Shown: positions 54,682 through 63,911 of the stretch, piece by piece
Layout: each line of letters starts with the position of its first letter
Numbering within the stretch: the first letter of the stretch is position 1
Origin: Acidobacteriota bacterium
GTDB lineage: Bacteria; Acidobacteriota; UBA6911
Assembly (NCBI GenBank): GCA_016929335.1
Contig: JAFGIY010000065.1
Location: 124,001-188,000 of the forward strand
Direction: 5' to 3'
Length of the DNA: 64,000 nucleotides
The notes under the pieces: model-generated
What the model was told of the DNA's origin: nothing
The model's input: only the letters and a program-made list of their open reading frames with translations
Databases searched by the model: none
Translations under genes and position numbers: made by a program

Positions 54682-55380
54682 ATGGCTAAAGGAATCGTTC
54701 TGATAATTGACGATGAGGCGGATCTTATTGAGCTTGTCCGGTATAATTTGGAACATGAGGGTTATACTGTTGTCAGTGCAATCGATGGAGAATCCGGTCT
54801 TTCGCTGATTGTTACTCAAAAGCCTGACATCATCGTGGTCGATTTGATGCTCCCGGGTATCGATGGACTTGAAGTCTGTCGCAGGTTACGCGCGAACAGC
54901 GGAACAGCAAGCATTCCGATATTAATTCTGACAGCCAAAGCATCCGAGGCGGACCGGGTTGTAGGTTTGGAGCTTGGGGCAGATGATTATATGACAAAAC
55001 CTTTCAGCCCAAGGGAGCTTTCGGCACGCATAAAGGCTTTGCTGCGACGTTCAGGGGGATTCCGGCAATTACCTGCACTTATACGGCACGGCAGCTTATC
55101 CATTGATCCGACAAGCCATGAAGTCCGCTGCGGCACCAAACGAATCGATCTTACTGCTACGGAATACCGCCTTCTGCAATTCCTTGCCTCTCATCCGGGA
55201 TTTGTGTATTCGAGAAGCTCAATCATTGACGGCGCGTTGGGAAGAGATATTACTGTACTGGAACGAACCATTGATGTCCATATTATGTCGCTGAGAAAGA
55301 AACTTGGCAAATGCGGTCTGTGGGTCGAAACCATCCGGGGATTTGGATATAAATTTCGAGAGGCGAGTTCGCAGGAATAG
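54682..55380 (+). CDS. phoB: PhoB-like response regulator (first copy)
   Basis: 232 residues of the OmpR/PhoB family. Receiver domain (about 1-120) with acidic Asp10-11 (IDDEAD), acceptor Asp in IVVDLMLPGIDG and Lys in TKPFSPRE; winged-helix DNA-binding domain (about 135-230) with LTATEYRLLQFLASHPG and RTIDVHIMSLRKKLG. The first gene after phoU, so it is the natural PhoB of the Pst operon. A close paralogue is at 58920-59624. Confidence 0.93.
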   Translation: MAKGIVLIIDDEADLIELVRYNLEHEGYTVVSAIDGESGLSLIVTQKPDIIVVDLMLPGIDGLEVCRRLRANSGTASIPILILTAKASEADRVVGLELGADDYMTKPFSPRELSARIKALLRRSGGFRQLPALIRHGSLSIDPTSHEVRCGTKRIDLTATEYRLLQFLASHPGFVYSRSSIIDGALGRDITVLERTIDVHIMSLRKKLGKCGLWVETIRGFGYKFREASSQE

Positions 55381-55492
55381 AACCGTAATTTGGTTCCTCA
55401 CTTCATCAATTAGGGTGTTCGTAAGCTGGAAGTCATTCCTTGAATTTGACGCGCGATTCTGCTATTCATGCTAATTCCTTTTTGGTGACGTA

Positions 55493-56413
55493 ATGGAAAA
55501 GTCCGATCCTGCTCTCGATCAGGAACTGCGAATGGGTGCGCGCTACATGGCCCAGCGACTCATGCCTGCGCCCGGGGCGATTCCGCGCATTCCCGGCACA
55601 GATATTTTCGGGGTGATGATTCCATTCAATGGTATCGCGGGGGGCGATCTTATAACCTATGTTAATTTTCAGGAACGCTTTGATCTCGATTTCCGAATAC
55701 GCGCGGCAGTTGCTCAGGGACATGAATCTGTTGCACTGGCGCTCCAGCAGCTTAAGTATTGCGGAGGCATTCTGGTTGCCGATGTAGCCGGACATGAGTT
55801 TACCGATGCTGTTCGTGCGCTGATGTTGAACCAGGCTTTTCACACGGCGGCGCTATATGAAATGGATTTGAACGGCGAGATCAGCGTACGCCTTTTTGAG
55901 CAGGTGAACACGCGCTTTCTTAAATCCATTACTCTGCGCAACCTCGCCGCAAGCCCGGACCATGCCAGTTATATTACCCTCATTTATGGGGAAATCTCCC
56001 ACACGGGGCGGTTCCGGTTTATAAACGCCGGACACCCGATGCCTTTGGTTTTTTCGCGGGAATACGACCGGTTTGTCGACATCAGCCCGGACAGATTAAA
56101 AAGCTATGCGCCGATCGGACTCCAGCCAACCGAAGATCTTGCGGATGCCAGCCATTACGAGCGATCGCTTGGCTACAAAAAACGGTATACGGTGAACGAG
56201 CTGAATCTGATGGGACAAGGTGATGTGCTGCTGCTATATACCGATGGCCTCCTTGATTCCTTCTCGCCTTACACACGGGAAAAGCTCGAGCGCTCTGTCT
56301 CGCGGGCAAAGAATGGAAATGCTAAAGAAATCTGTGATGCAATCCTTCAGGATCGGAATACGACAGCTGAGCAGACCGACGACATAAGCCTGGTGGTTAT
56401 AAAACACTTCTAA
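55493..56413 (+). CDS. PP2C/SpoIIE-type serine phosphatase
   Basis: 306 residues. The PP2C-SpoIIE fold motifs are visible: GIAGGDLITY near the start, GGILVADVAGHEFTDAV (metal-binding Asp-Gly equivalents), FINAGHPMPLVFS and DVLLLYTDGLLDSFS (metal-binding Asp). No N-terminal sensory domain is obvious. Such enzymes dephosphorylate anti-sigma antagonists or similar partners. Placed between phoB and phoR, it may link phosphate or stress signalling. It starts 112 bp after phoB. Confidence 0.85.
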   Translation: MEKSDPALDQELRMGARYMAQRLMPAPGAIPRIPGTDIFGVMIPFNGIAGGDLITYVNFQERFDLDFRIRAAVAQGHESVALALQQLKYCGGILVADVAGHEFTDAVRALMLNQAFHTAALYEMDLNGEISVRLFEQVNTRFLKSITLRNLAASPDHASYITLIYGEISHTGRFRFINAGHPMPLVFSREYDRFVDISPDRLKSYAPIGLQPTEDLADASHYERSLGYKKRYTVNELNLMGQGDVLLLYTDGLLDSFSPYTREKLERSVSRAKNGNAKEICDAILQDRNTTAEQTDDISLVVIKHF

Positions 56414-56591
56414 CTATTTAGAAATCATGCATATGGAGTGCGGCAGTTCGATAACTGCTTTGCCAGGTTGTGCATTTATTGTTCCTGAAGGAATCCATCC
56501 GCACCGTGCAAGCTTCATCAAATCTTCATATCCCTATCATCAACGCTTAACAAGACTTCGCCTAAATATTATGCAAGAGGCATTGAAAAAG

Positions 56592-57110
56592 ATGAATCCA
56601 GAACGAATTGCGACCGACATCATCCTCAAGATAAGTGGAAAATCCGCCGAAGCCGGATCTCCCGTTTATTTGTCGGTCCCTTCCGTCCTTTCCGAACTTA
56701 GCTGGAGCGAAAGTGGCTTTGAATCCCTGATGGAAAAATTTCTTGGACATGTGCTGAAGATCTGTCATCCAGGGCGCAGTATTCGCGTTTCCATTCGTGA
56801 AAAGAAAAGGATGTCCGATCTGGAAAAATTCTTTTCGCTTTATCCGAACTACTGGCTCCATTTGAGTATCGAGGGCCAGTCTACAAAGGGTTTTGAGAAT
56901 GGCGCCAGGCAGGTGCTTGAGAACCTGGGCTATCGCTGCCCTGAATGGGTAGGGTTGGAAGGGTCCGAAGCGCAACTGGGCGCTTTTCATTCAGGGACTC
57001 AAGTAACACCCGCGCTGATTCTTTATGTCCAGAATCATGGCTCACGCCGCACTTGCGATTTCCTCATTCCGGTATTAGAGTCGCCCGCATGTTTCGCTCA
57101 TGCGATATAA
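56592..57110 (+). CDS. Small protein of unknown function between the phosphatase and phoR
   Basis: 172 residues from the ATG at 56592, which has AAGAGG 11 nt upstream; starts at 56427 or 56571 are possible. No family recognised. The sequence has amphipathic helices (FESLMEKFLGHVLKI), basic stretches (IREKKRMSDLEKFF) and no membrane segment or signal peptide. It overlaps the phoR start, so it is probably co-transcribed with phoR and could be a regulatory partner. Confidence 0.55.
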   Translation: MNPERIATDIILKISGKSAEAGSPVYLSVPSVLSELSWSESGFESLMEKFLGHVLKICHPGRSIRVSIREKKRMSDLEKFFSLYPNYWLHLSIEGQSTKGFENGARQVLENLGYRCPEWVGLEGSEAQLGAFHSGTQVTPALILYVQNHGSRRTCDFLIPVLESPACFAHAI

Positions 57111-57126
57111 TGATGCGGGACGACTC

Positions 57127-58884
57127 ATGAAAAACCGACTCCTCTGGAAAATAGGATTCCTTTATCTTCTAATGCTTTTGCTGGTCGTGTTTGCAGTGGA
57201 CGCCTACGTCGTCCGGGCAATAAAAAAGGAATTTTTGGATGCGGCTTTTTCGCAGCTGGAATCCCTTGCCCGGCTGGCAGTCCTGAATCCACCGCAAGCA
57301 GCGGAGGAAAACGCAATTAAAAAATGGGCGGAGCGGTTTGGCCAAAGCGGGGTTCGTATGACCGTAATCGCTGAAGATGGAAGAGTGCTGGCGGATTCAA
57401 TCGAAGATCCGGCAACAATGGAGAATCATCTCCCCAGGCCGGAAATCAGAGATGCGTTAATGCAGGGGTCCGGCAGGGCTGTGCGGCGAAGCCCTACTCT
57501 GGGATCTGACCTTGTCTATCTTGCACAGAGTTGTCAGTCTAAGGAAGGGCTCGATCTGGTCATAAGGCTCTCATTGCCTCTTAATCGGTTGGAGGAAGCC
57601 CAATTTGATTTTCGCAGCCGCCTCTGGGTAATCTCCCTGCTGATTCTGGCTGTTGCAAGCGGCGCATCGCTGCTCTTTTTCAGAACTGTATCCAATCGGA
57701 TCGGACGGCTTAAGGAATTTTCGAGCCGCGTCGCGGATGGCGATTTTCGACCTCTCCCGCTGGACCAGAACAAAGATGAACTGGCGGATCTTTCGAGCAC
57801 CATGAATCAGACTGCCCTGAAACTGGATCGGACCATCCGGACTTTGACTGAAGAGCGGAATCAGTCTGCCGCAGTACTGGCCAGCATGGGAGAAGGCGTC
57901 GCGGTTATCGGAACAGATCAGAAAGTGCTTTACTGCAACGATGCATTTTGCAGTGCCGCGGGCATTGCAGGCATGTCTTGCCAGGGACGCCCAATCACGG
58001 AATTGATACGGCATTCTGATTTTCTTCTCATCATACAAAAAGCCTTGGCCGGCGGGGAGACGATTCATGGCGAGGTTGTTGTAGGATCGATCCGCACTCG
58101 GAGCTATTCCGTTACTTCCGCTCCGATCCGGAATGATGGCATAACGACGGGCGCCGTCATGGTACTCCATGATATTACGGAGATACGCAGACTGGAGCGC
58201 GCCCGGCGTGATTTTATCGCAAATATCTCTCATGAATTCAAAACTCCTTTGACGGCGATTCAGGGATTTGCGGAGACTCTGCTTGGCGGAGCTCTTGAGG
58301 ATGCCGGGAACCGGCGTCGGTTCCTCGAGATTATCCGGGAACATGCACTGCGGCTCGGACGGCTGACGGATGACCTGCTCAAGCTGGCTCAAATCGAGGC
58401 CGGACAGATGCAGCCCGAAATTCAACCTGTGAATATTTCCGCGATCATCGACCCATGCATGGAAGTTGGCCGTATAAAGTCCGATCAAAAGGGACTTATC
58501 CTGAATGCCGAATATGGCGCCGATGTGCCTCCGTTGTTTGGCGACCTGCGGTCTTTTCAGGAAATTCTCCAGAATCTGCTTGATAATGCCGTGCGATATA
58601 CTCCTCCCGGCGGGAAGGTCCTTGTGAAAGCGGAGGTGGACGGTCCTGAGGTTATTGTCTCGGTCTCAGACACAGGGATTGGAATTCCTAAAGCAGACCA
58701 GGATAGGATTTTTGAGAGATTCTATCGTGCCGACGCGGCTCGGTCCCGGGAGTCGGGCGGCACCGGTCTGGGATTGGCGATTGTCAAACATCTTGTGGAA
58801 GCCCATGGCGGCCGGATCCGGGTGGAGAGCGAAGTGGGGCAGGGATCTACATTTTATATTCATTTCCCCTTGGAGCCGAAATAA
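57127..58884 (+). CDS. phoR: PhoR-like sensor histidine kinase
   Basis: 585 residues from the ATG at 57127, which overlaps the previous gene by 16 bp. Two membrane helices (about 4-24 and 160-180) flank a periplasmic region; then HAMP (about 185-240), PAS (about 250-350), HisKA with His369 ([15 protein letters not shown]) and HATPase with N (LLDNAVRYT), G1 (DTGIGIP), F (RIFERFYR) and G2 (GGTGLGLAI) boxes. Architecture and place in the Pst region mark it as PhoR. A second PhoB-like regulator is convergent directly downstream. Confidence 0.93.
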   Translation: MKNRLLWKIGFLYLLMLLLVVFAVDAYVVRAIKKEFLDAAFSQLESLARLAVLNPPQAAEENAIKKWAERFGQSGVRMTVIAEDGRVLADSIEDPATMENHLPRPEIRDALMQGSGRAVRRSPTLGSDLVYLAQSCQSKEGLDLVIRLSLPLNRLEEAQFDFRSRLWVISLLILAVASGASLLFFRTVSNRIGRLKEFSSRVADGDFRPLPLDQNKDELADLSSTMNQTALKLDRTIRTLTEERNQSAAVLASMGEGVAVIGTDQKVLYCNDAFCSAAGIAGMSCQGRPITELIRHSDFLLIIQKALAGGETIHGEVVVGSIRTRSYSVTSAPIRNDGITTGAVMVLHDITEIRRLERARRDFIANISHEFKTPLTAIQGFAETLLGGALEDAGNRRRFLEIIREHALRLGRLTDDLLKLAQIEAGQMQPEIQPVNISAIIDPCMEVGRIKSDQKGLILNAEYGADVPPLFGDLRSFQEILQNLLDNAVRYTPPGGKVLVKAEVDGPEVIVSVSDTGIGIPKADQDRIFERFYRADAARSRESGGTGLGLAIVKHLVEAHGGRIRVESEVGQGSTFYIHFPLEPK

Positions 58885-58919
58885 AGCAGGATAGGAGTTT
58901 TCATGTCCGTGATTGCTTT

Positions 58920-59624
58920 TCAGCCCATCGTGTCTTCGAATTCCTCGCGGAATTTGTAGCCGAAGCCGCGAACTGTCTCAATCCATTCCGCGCATTGCCC
59001 GAGTTTCTTTCGCAATCCCGTAATGTGAACGTCTATGGTACGATCCTCGACCGATACGTCTCTTCCCAGAACTCCATCGATCAATTCCGAGCGCGAAAAT
59101 ACGCGGCCCGGACGGGTAGCGAAAAACTGCAACAGCCGGAATTCGGTCGCAGTCAGTACGATAGGTTCTCCTGCGCAACTGATCGCCCTCCGGGCTAGGT
59201 CGATGGTGAGTTTGCCGCGTTGTATCATTTCCGCGGGCTCTTGCGGAGCAGTAGCACGCCTCAACACCGCCTTAATCCTCGCAATAAGCTCGCGCGGGCT
59301 GAACGGCTTCGTGACGTAATCATCGGCACCAAGTTCTAGTCCCAAAATGCGATCCGATTCTGCAGCCTTGGCGGTAAGCATGATTATGGGAATATGGGCT
59401 GTTCGCTTTTCAAGCCGGAGCGATCGGCAAACATCCAGTCCATCGACTCCGGGCAGCATAAGATCGACAACAATCAGATCCGGGATTTCTTTCATGGCTG
59501 CAGCCAGCCCCGATTCTCCGTCTTGCGCGCTCCGGATCGAGAATCCTTCCTTTTCCAGGTTGTAGCGCACCAGCTCAATAAGATCCTTCTCGTCATCGAT
59601 AACCAGAATCCGGCCTTTTCCCAT
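58920..59624 (-). CDS. PhoB-like response regulator (second copy)
   Basis: 234 residues, OmpR/PhoB family, with the same architecture as the regulator at 54682-55380 and many identical segments (LGADDYVTKPFSPRELIARIKAVLRR; LTATEFRLLQFFATRPG; read in parts). Acceptor Asp in IVVDLMLPGVDG. It is convergent with phoR (35 bp between ends), so a shared operon is not possible. It may be an alternative partner of the PhoR or belong to a different sensor. Which of the two is the true PhoB cannot be decided here. Confidence 0.9.
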   Translation of the reverse strand: MGKGRILVIDDEKDLIELVRYNLEKEGFSIRSAQDGESGLAAAMKEIPDLIVVDLMLPGVDGLDVCRSLRLEKRTAHIPIIMLTAKAAESDRILGLELGADDYVTKPFSPRELIARIKAVLRRATAPQEPAEMIQRGKLTIDLARRAISCAGEPIVLTATEFRLLQFFATRPGRVFSRSELIDGVLGRDVSVEDRTIDVHITGLRKKLGQCAEWIETVRGFGYKFREEFEDTMG

Positions 59625-59718
59625 CTGTCAATTCCTTGTTTTTCGCCAAGTCATTCTACACTTCTTCGAGCGCCGGGCCGAAATTATTTTTATTGTTCAA
59701 AGACCGTTTCATACGAAT

Positions 59719-59740
59719 TTAATATCAGCTTAATCACAGA
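59719..59740. promoter_or_regulatory. Second Pho-box-like 11-bp repeat
   Basis: TTAATATCAGC (59719-59729) and TTAATCACAGA (59730-59740) are tandem 11-bp TTAAT-x2-CA-type repeats similar to those before pstS. They lie in the 280-bp gap between the second PhoB-like gene (divergent) and the unknown secreted protein at 59904. It could control either. Confidence 0.35.
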
Positions 59741-59903
59741 ACAACAACATCCTGCTAATCTTCTCGCCGGTTCAAGATCCAGCGAACCACAAAATTGCCG
59801 CTATCGAGCCCGGCGAATAAAGCGGATATGACAAGCATTCAAATGCCTTTGAGAGGATGCTTGGAGAACATGCATGAGCAGTGATGTAGGAAGGGACCCG
59901 GTA

Positions 59904-60989
59904 ATGCCAGAGGGATTGAAGAATTGGATATCTAAATTGCGTATTGGCATTTCAGTTCTAGTCATTCTTTATCTCCTTAATGTCGGAGACCTGGCCGCAG
60001 CCTCCTCCGGTCCTTTGTCTTCTGCCGGTCATAGGAGGACTTTTATTTACAGCATGAGCGGGCGAGTCCGGCTTCTTCTGTTCTGGATCGGTCGAGACAA
60101 TGTGGGGGGCGGAAGAGTGACAATTGAAAAAAGCCAGGGGCTCGAATCTCCAATGCGGACAGAGAAAATCACGGTGCTTTTTGGTACGCGGCCCGAGCGA
60201 GTTCCATGGCGCATCAACCGCTGGGGCTACGGTGAGGAAACAGGACAGTGGGATTTTGAGAAACCGGCTGGATGCTCAATATTGAAAAGCTCCAGGTTTG
60301 CGGGATTCATCCGGCATTCCCCGGAAGAATCTATCTCTCAGCTCTCCTCATCCAATGAACGGGAAAACAGCCGCAATCAGTATTGGTATGATGGCATCAT
60401 CAGTATCGTGAAACCCGATGAGGCGCAAACCCAGGTTTTTTATTTCCCGCTCAACGAAGAAGCGACCGTGGAGCGCATGAATGCGGCGGAAAATGCATTC
60501 CAGTCGCGCAGTATGTCCGGAGTCCCAGACAAATCCCGGAGACTGACTAACCAGCCGGCCAGATATGATTCGCCCCAGGGCTTTTTGATTTGTCTTCAGC
60601 GAATGCTTGCAGGGATAAATAAAGAGGTAAATAAGCTGCATGATTCAAAAGTCCGGCTCCAATCCTTCATACGCTCGGCGTATGTCTATAATGCAAAGCT
60701 TTATTATCTGGAGCTGAAAAAAATCAAGCTACATAAGGATTTCAAGCCCGCCCAACCGTCTGCAACCAAGACGGGCTCCCCTTTAGTGAACCAATTCCAC
60801 AATGTGGTTGAAGCAGGCCTTGAGATTGTAAACGCGGATAATGGAGAAAGACAAAGCTTCTTGTGCTGGTCTCCTCTTGAAGGGCCGCTTGAAAACATTC
60901 CTATACAGATTCAATGCAATCCGCGCTGGTGGTTACAGGTCCGCCTTCAGCTCGTGGATATGGAGGAGACCATTGATGCGAAGAAGTGA
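59904..60989 (+). CDS. Secreted protein of unknown function
   Basis: 361 residues from the ATG at 59904, which has AGGAAGGG about 9 nt upstream; the longer frame from 59874 lacks a good site. A signal peptide (hydrophobic IGISVLVILYLLNVG, then AAAS) precedes a basic, mixed alpha/beta sequence without a recognised domain. Segments such as MSGRVRLLLFWIGRDNVGGGR recur in unknown proteins that I cannot name. Not recognised; it overlaps the next gene's start, so the two are coupled. Confidence 0.6.
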   Translation: MPEGLKNWISKLRIGISVLVILYLLNVGDLAAASSGPLSSAGHRRTFIYSMSGRVRLLLFWIGRDNVGGGRVTIEKSQGLESPMRTEKITVLFGTRPERVPWRINRWGYGEETGQWDFEKPAGCSILKSSRFAGFIRHSPEESISQLSSSNERENSRNQYWYDGIISIVKPDEAQTQVFYFPLNEEATVERMNAAENAFQSRSMSGVPDKSRRLTNQPARYDSPQGFLICLQRMLAGINKEVNKLHDSKVRLQSFIRSAYVYNAKLYYLELKKIKLHKDFKPAQPSATKTGSPLVNQFHNVVEAGLEIVNADNGERQSFLCWSPLEGPLENIPIQIQCNPRWWLQVRLQLVDMEETIDAKK

Positions 60990-61680
60990 AAGGATCAGAA
61001 CCGCCATGAATACGAATGAGCATTGCAGACCGAGCTTAATTGAAGACCGCCGGAGAGAGACGGAGCGCATTGAAGAAACAGTCGGCCAAGTATTGCGAAG
61101 CCTTTGTTGTGAGCCGAAGAGATACCTGCTAAGACGCTGGAATTGGAAATCTGCTCTGCTCAGCTCGATAGTACGGGCTGCTATTTTTTTTGCGGTGAAT
61201 CTCACCGCCGGGCATACGGCAGCACTTGCAGCCATGATTCGCGAGTTCAGCTTCCGCGCCGTAGCATCCGGATTCTATGGCGGTATAACGGAATCATTCC
61301 GGCTTGCTAAGCCTCGGTGGGCTGCTACGCTTACTGTGCTCGTGTCCCTGCCCATACTGAATCATAGCGCCGAATTCCTTCTTCATTGGATGCTTGGAAC
61401 CGCAAATTTGAAAACAAGCATTCTTGCCTCTGTATGCTTTACGATCCTTTCTACAGGTTTTAATCTCTTCGCGATGAGGAGAGAAGTTTTAATTACGCAA
61501 CAAAATAGCAGAAGCCTCGCCGGCGATCTGAAGCTGATTCCAGGCCTGCTTTTTACCTATTGCTGCGCGATCCTGCGATTTCCCTGGACCGGTTTGCTTT
61601 ATTTAGGAATCCTTCTACGTTGGCGTAAAGCTTTGTGTCCCTTTTCCTCTGAGCGAGCTGAGGATCCACTGGGTTCTTGA
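60976..61680 (+). CDS. Small membrane protein of unknown function
   Basis: 234 residues from the ATG at 60976, with GGAGGAG about 9 nt upstream and a 14-bp overlap with the previous gene. A charged N-terminus (about 1-60) precedes four probable membrane segments (ALLSSIVRAAIFFAVNLTAG, WAATLTVLVSLPIL, KTSILASVCFTILSTGFNLF and LLFTYCCAILRFPWTGLLYL). No family recognised. Gene context suggests it works with the preceding secreted protein. Confidence 0.6.
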   Translation: MRRSERIRTAMNTNEHCRPSLIEDRRRETERIEETVGQVLRSLCCEPKRYLLRRWNWKSALLSSIVRAAIFFAVNLTAGHTAALAAMIREFSFRAVASGFYGGITESFRLAKPRWAATLTVLVSLPILNHSAEFLLHWMLGTANLKTSILASVCFTILSTGFNLFAMRREVLITQQNSRSLAGDLKLIPGLLFTYCCAILRFPWTGLLYLGILLRWRKALCPFSSERAEDPLGS

Positions 61681-61890
61681 TGACTCCGATGAAATGGCAA
61701 TGGAAAGCTACTTCGAATGCATTGCGTCGCTTCGTGGAAGCTTCATCATCTCTTAATCTCAAGATAATAATCCTTTGTAAGAATAAGTGCGATGGATACC
61801 GCATTCTTAATAGAACATAGGAAGCAACGATACGTGGCTGGGGCCTTGGGAGGATCATCTCAATTTTGCGAGAGAAGGAGGTTCCGATAA

Positions 61891-62619
61891 ATGAATTATT
61901 CCGATGAATTGTCGATTGTTATACCGGCAAAGAATGAAGAAAAATTGCTGCCCCGTCTTCTGGCCTCGCTGGCTGCGCAGGATTATCCACTTATGGCAAT
62001 TACACGGGTGTTTATAGCTGATGCCGATTCTACTGACCGCACTGTCGATATTGCTATGGAATTCAGCCGGCGTTTGGCCATTACCGTGATACAGGGCGGC
62101 CTTCCATCAGTTGGTCGCAACCGGGGATCTTTGCATTCCAATAGCCGCTACATATTGTTTCTAGATGCAGATATTGAACTGGCAAATCCCTTTTTGATAC
62201 GACGCGCCGTCGAGTTGATGAAACGAAAATCGCTGCATTGCGTCACTACGGATATTTGGTGCCGGGATGGTTCGTTTCTGGATCGTCTGCTCTATGGATG
62301 CAACAATGTTGTACAGAGGCTATCCCGCCTTCATAGGCCATTCGCGACAGGCATGTTTATGCTTCTGGACAAAGAGCAGTTTGACGAGATCGGAGGATTT
62401 GATGAAAAGGCTCTTTATGCCGAGGATTACCAGCTGACGCGCCAGATTCATCGCAGCCGTTTCAGGGTTATTCGAGGCGGAATATACAGCACAAATCGAC
62501 GCTTTTTAAAAATGGGCCATTGGACCATTGTTCGCTTCTTTTTATCCACGGCTATGCACAGCAGAAAGCCCAATTACTACCGAAACAAGCATTACGAGGC
62601 TTATTGGGAGGCATATTAG
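61891..62619 (+). CDS. GT2 family glycosyltransferase
   Basis: 242 residues, GT-A fold: LSIVIPAKNEEKLLPRLLASL, IADADSTDRT, metal-binding DAD in LFLDADIEL, and YAEDYQLTRQIHRS. A strong AAGGAGG precedes the ATG. No membrane segment. Related to the GT2 enzymes of the main locus, but isolated about 20 kb away from it. Confidence 0.87.
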   Translation: MNYSDELSIVIPAKNEEKLLPRLLASLAAQDYPLMAITRVFIADADSTDRTVDIAMEFSRRLAITVIQGGLPSVGRNRGSLHSNSRYILFLDADIELANPFLIRRAVELMKRKSLHCVTTDIWCRDGSFLDRLLYGCNNVVQRLSRLHRPFATGMFMLLDKEQFDEIGGFDEKALYAEDYQLTRQIHRSRFRVIRGGIYSTNRRFLKMGHWTIVRFFLSTAMHSRKPNYYRNKHYEAYWEAY

Positions 62620-62686
62620 AGGCTGAGATACAAAACAATCGAGGAATGTGTCGCATTAAAGGATATTTGTTATTAGTACTCTGAAT

Positions 62687-62917
62687 TTTAGGCCACAGCG
62701 ATGCGGTGTGATTTTGGCGGGGGGAGACGGCGCACGCCTTCGGTCTTTTGTCATTTCCATCAAGGATGTGCTCTGGAGCGGTTGGGAATCTGAAGCCCGC
62801 ATATTTTCGGTTGTAAAAGGACTTGGCCGCCTGGAACCTATTGCTGGGGGGGCTCTGGATAATATTCTGAATCGGTTGTCGGCAAGCTCGGTTGAGGGAG
62901 TAAGGGCAAGCGCCTAA
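62687..62917 (+). pseudogene. Remnant of a sugar nucleotidyltransferase
   Basis: One frame reads FRPQRCGVILAGGDGARLRS, the nucleotide-binding start of mannose-1-phosphate guanylyltransferase-like proteins. After RLRS the frame continues about 60 codons without further family motifs (no PKQF) and stops at 62917. No proper start precedes it. The likely reading is a truncated or decayed gene; a short functional protein is unlikely. Confidence 0.4.
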
Positions 62918-63001
62918 TGCTCATGATGCTTATCAGAGAATTCATATGTAATTGATGATGGGAAACAACAGACTGTCTATTCAATACATGAGAATCGGTC
63001 C

Positions 63002-63550
63002 ATGATTGCATTATCGCAATATATCCTAAAATGGGATTCCCTTGTACTTGCGAGTTTGACGGGATGCTGCAGAAGGGATCAGACCATTCGAGCCATGCGA
63101 TGGCTATCGCGGGCGGCAGACGGCCAATTTTATCCGGTCTTTCTTGTGCTGATTTCCATCCTGCAAGATAACCGATGGCGGATCCTGGCCGCCTGCTTTA
63201 TCTCCTTTGCATTTGAGCTTGCTGCTTACAAGCTGATCAAGCAGGCAGTAAAGAGACCGAGGCCGTTCCAGCAGCTTGTAGGATTGGTGAACTTAGTTGC
63301 ACCCAAAGATGTATTCAGCTTTCCTTCAGGGCATACGGCCGGAGCCTTTGTTGTGGCTACAATAGTGTGTATCTGCTATTCGCAATTCCTAATTCCTGGA
63401 TACTTCTGGGCTGCACTTGTGGGACTCTCTCGCATCTATCTTGGCGTGCATTACCCGTCGGATGTGGCGGCCGGAGCATGCCTTGGGATTATAAGCGCCA
63501 GGACCGGATTTCTTGCTGCAAGCTGGTTAATCCCGCAGACGATTGTCTGA
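63002..63550 (+). CDS. PAP2 family phosphatase (undecaprenyl-diphosphatase type)
   Basis: 182 residues with about five membrane segments. The three PAP2 motifs are complete: K-x6-RP as KQAVKRPRPF, PSGH as SFPSGHTAG and S-R-x5-H-x3-D as SRIYLGVHYPSD. The family dephosphorylates lipid phosphates, and this size fits undecaprenyl-diphosphatase (PgpB/BcrC-like) or phosphatidylglycerophosphatase. It could recycle the polyprenyl carrier used by the polysaccharide locus. Confidence 0.88.
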   Translation: MIALSQYILKWDSLVLASLTGCCRRDQTIRAMRWLSRAADGQFYPVFLVLISILQDNRWRILAACFISFAFELAAYKLIKQAVKRPRPFQQLVGLVNLVAPKDVFSFPSGHTAGAFVVATIVCICYSQFLIPGYFWAALVGLSRIYLGVHYPSDVAAGACLGIISARTGFLAASWLIPQTIV

Positions 63551-63650
63551 TGTAGATGGCGGTTTATTTTTGATTGAGTTTCCCATAACAGGATTTATTT
63601 CATGTGAAAAACAGGCCTGACCCGGGGCTTCGACATGGAGCCGGAGGCCT

Positions 63651-63788
63651 TCAACTGGTTTGTCCTTGTCTAAGTACGGAGCGAAGTCGCAATCCAAGTG
63701 TCATGTAAATCACAATATTTACAGGTATCAACAGCGCTATCATGCCGGTAAAAATCGCAAATATTTTTGACGCAATAAGAATCTTCAT
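63651..63788 (-). CDS. Possible 45-residue membrane protein
   Basis: A 45-codon frame with one hydrophobic segment (IFAIFTGMIALLIPVNIVIY) and a basic C-terminus (GLRLRSVLRQGQ). A GAAGGA sequence lies just 3 nt before the ATG, which is close for a ribosome-binding site. It is in a 361-bp gap between the PAP2 gene and the gene cut by the window edge. Existence is uncertain; length alone does not prove coding. Confidence 0.35.
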   Translation of the reverse strand: MKILIASKIFAIFTGMIALLIPVNIVIYMTLGLRLRSVLRQGQTS

Positions 63789-63911
63789 AATTCCTTCACA
63801 TCCTCTTTATATCTGCGCACTAACATTTAGCCAGTGAATTGCATCAAGGTTTTCCGTCCTTGGGCGGGATTAATGATTGATATTTGAGTTGAATGTGAAC
63901 AAGGAGTCTGT

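Noticed and set aside
57571..58488. A 305-codon minus-strand frame
   Set aside because: It lies entirely inside phoR on the opposite strand; the phoR frame has all kinase motifs.
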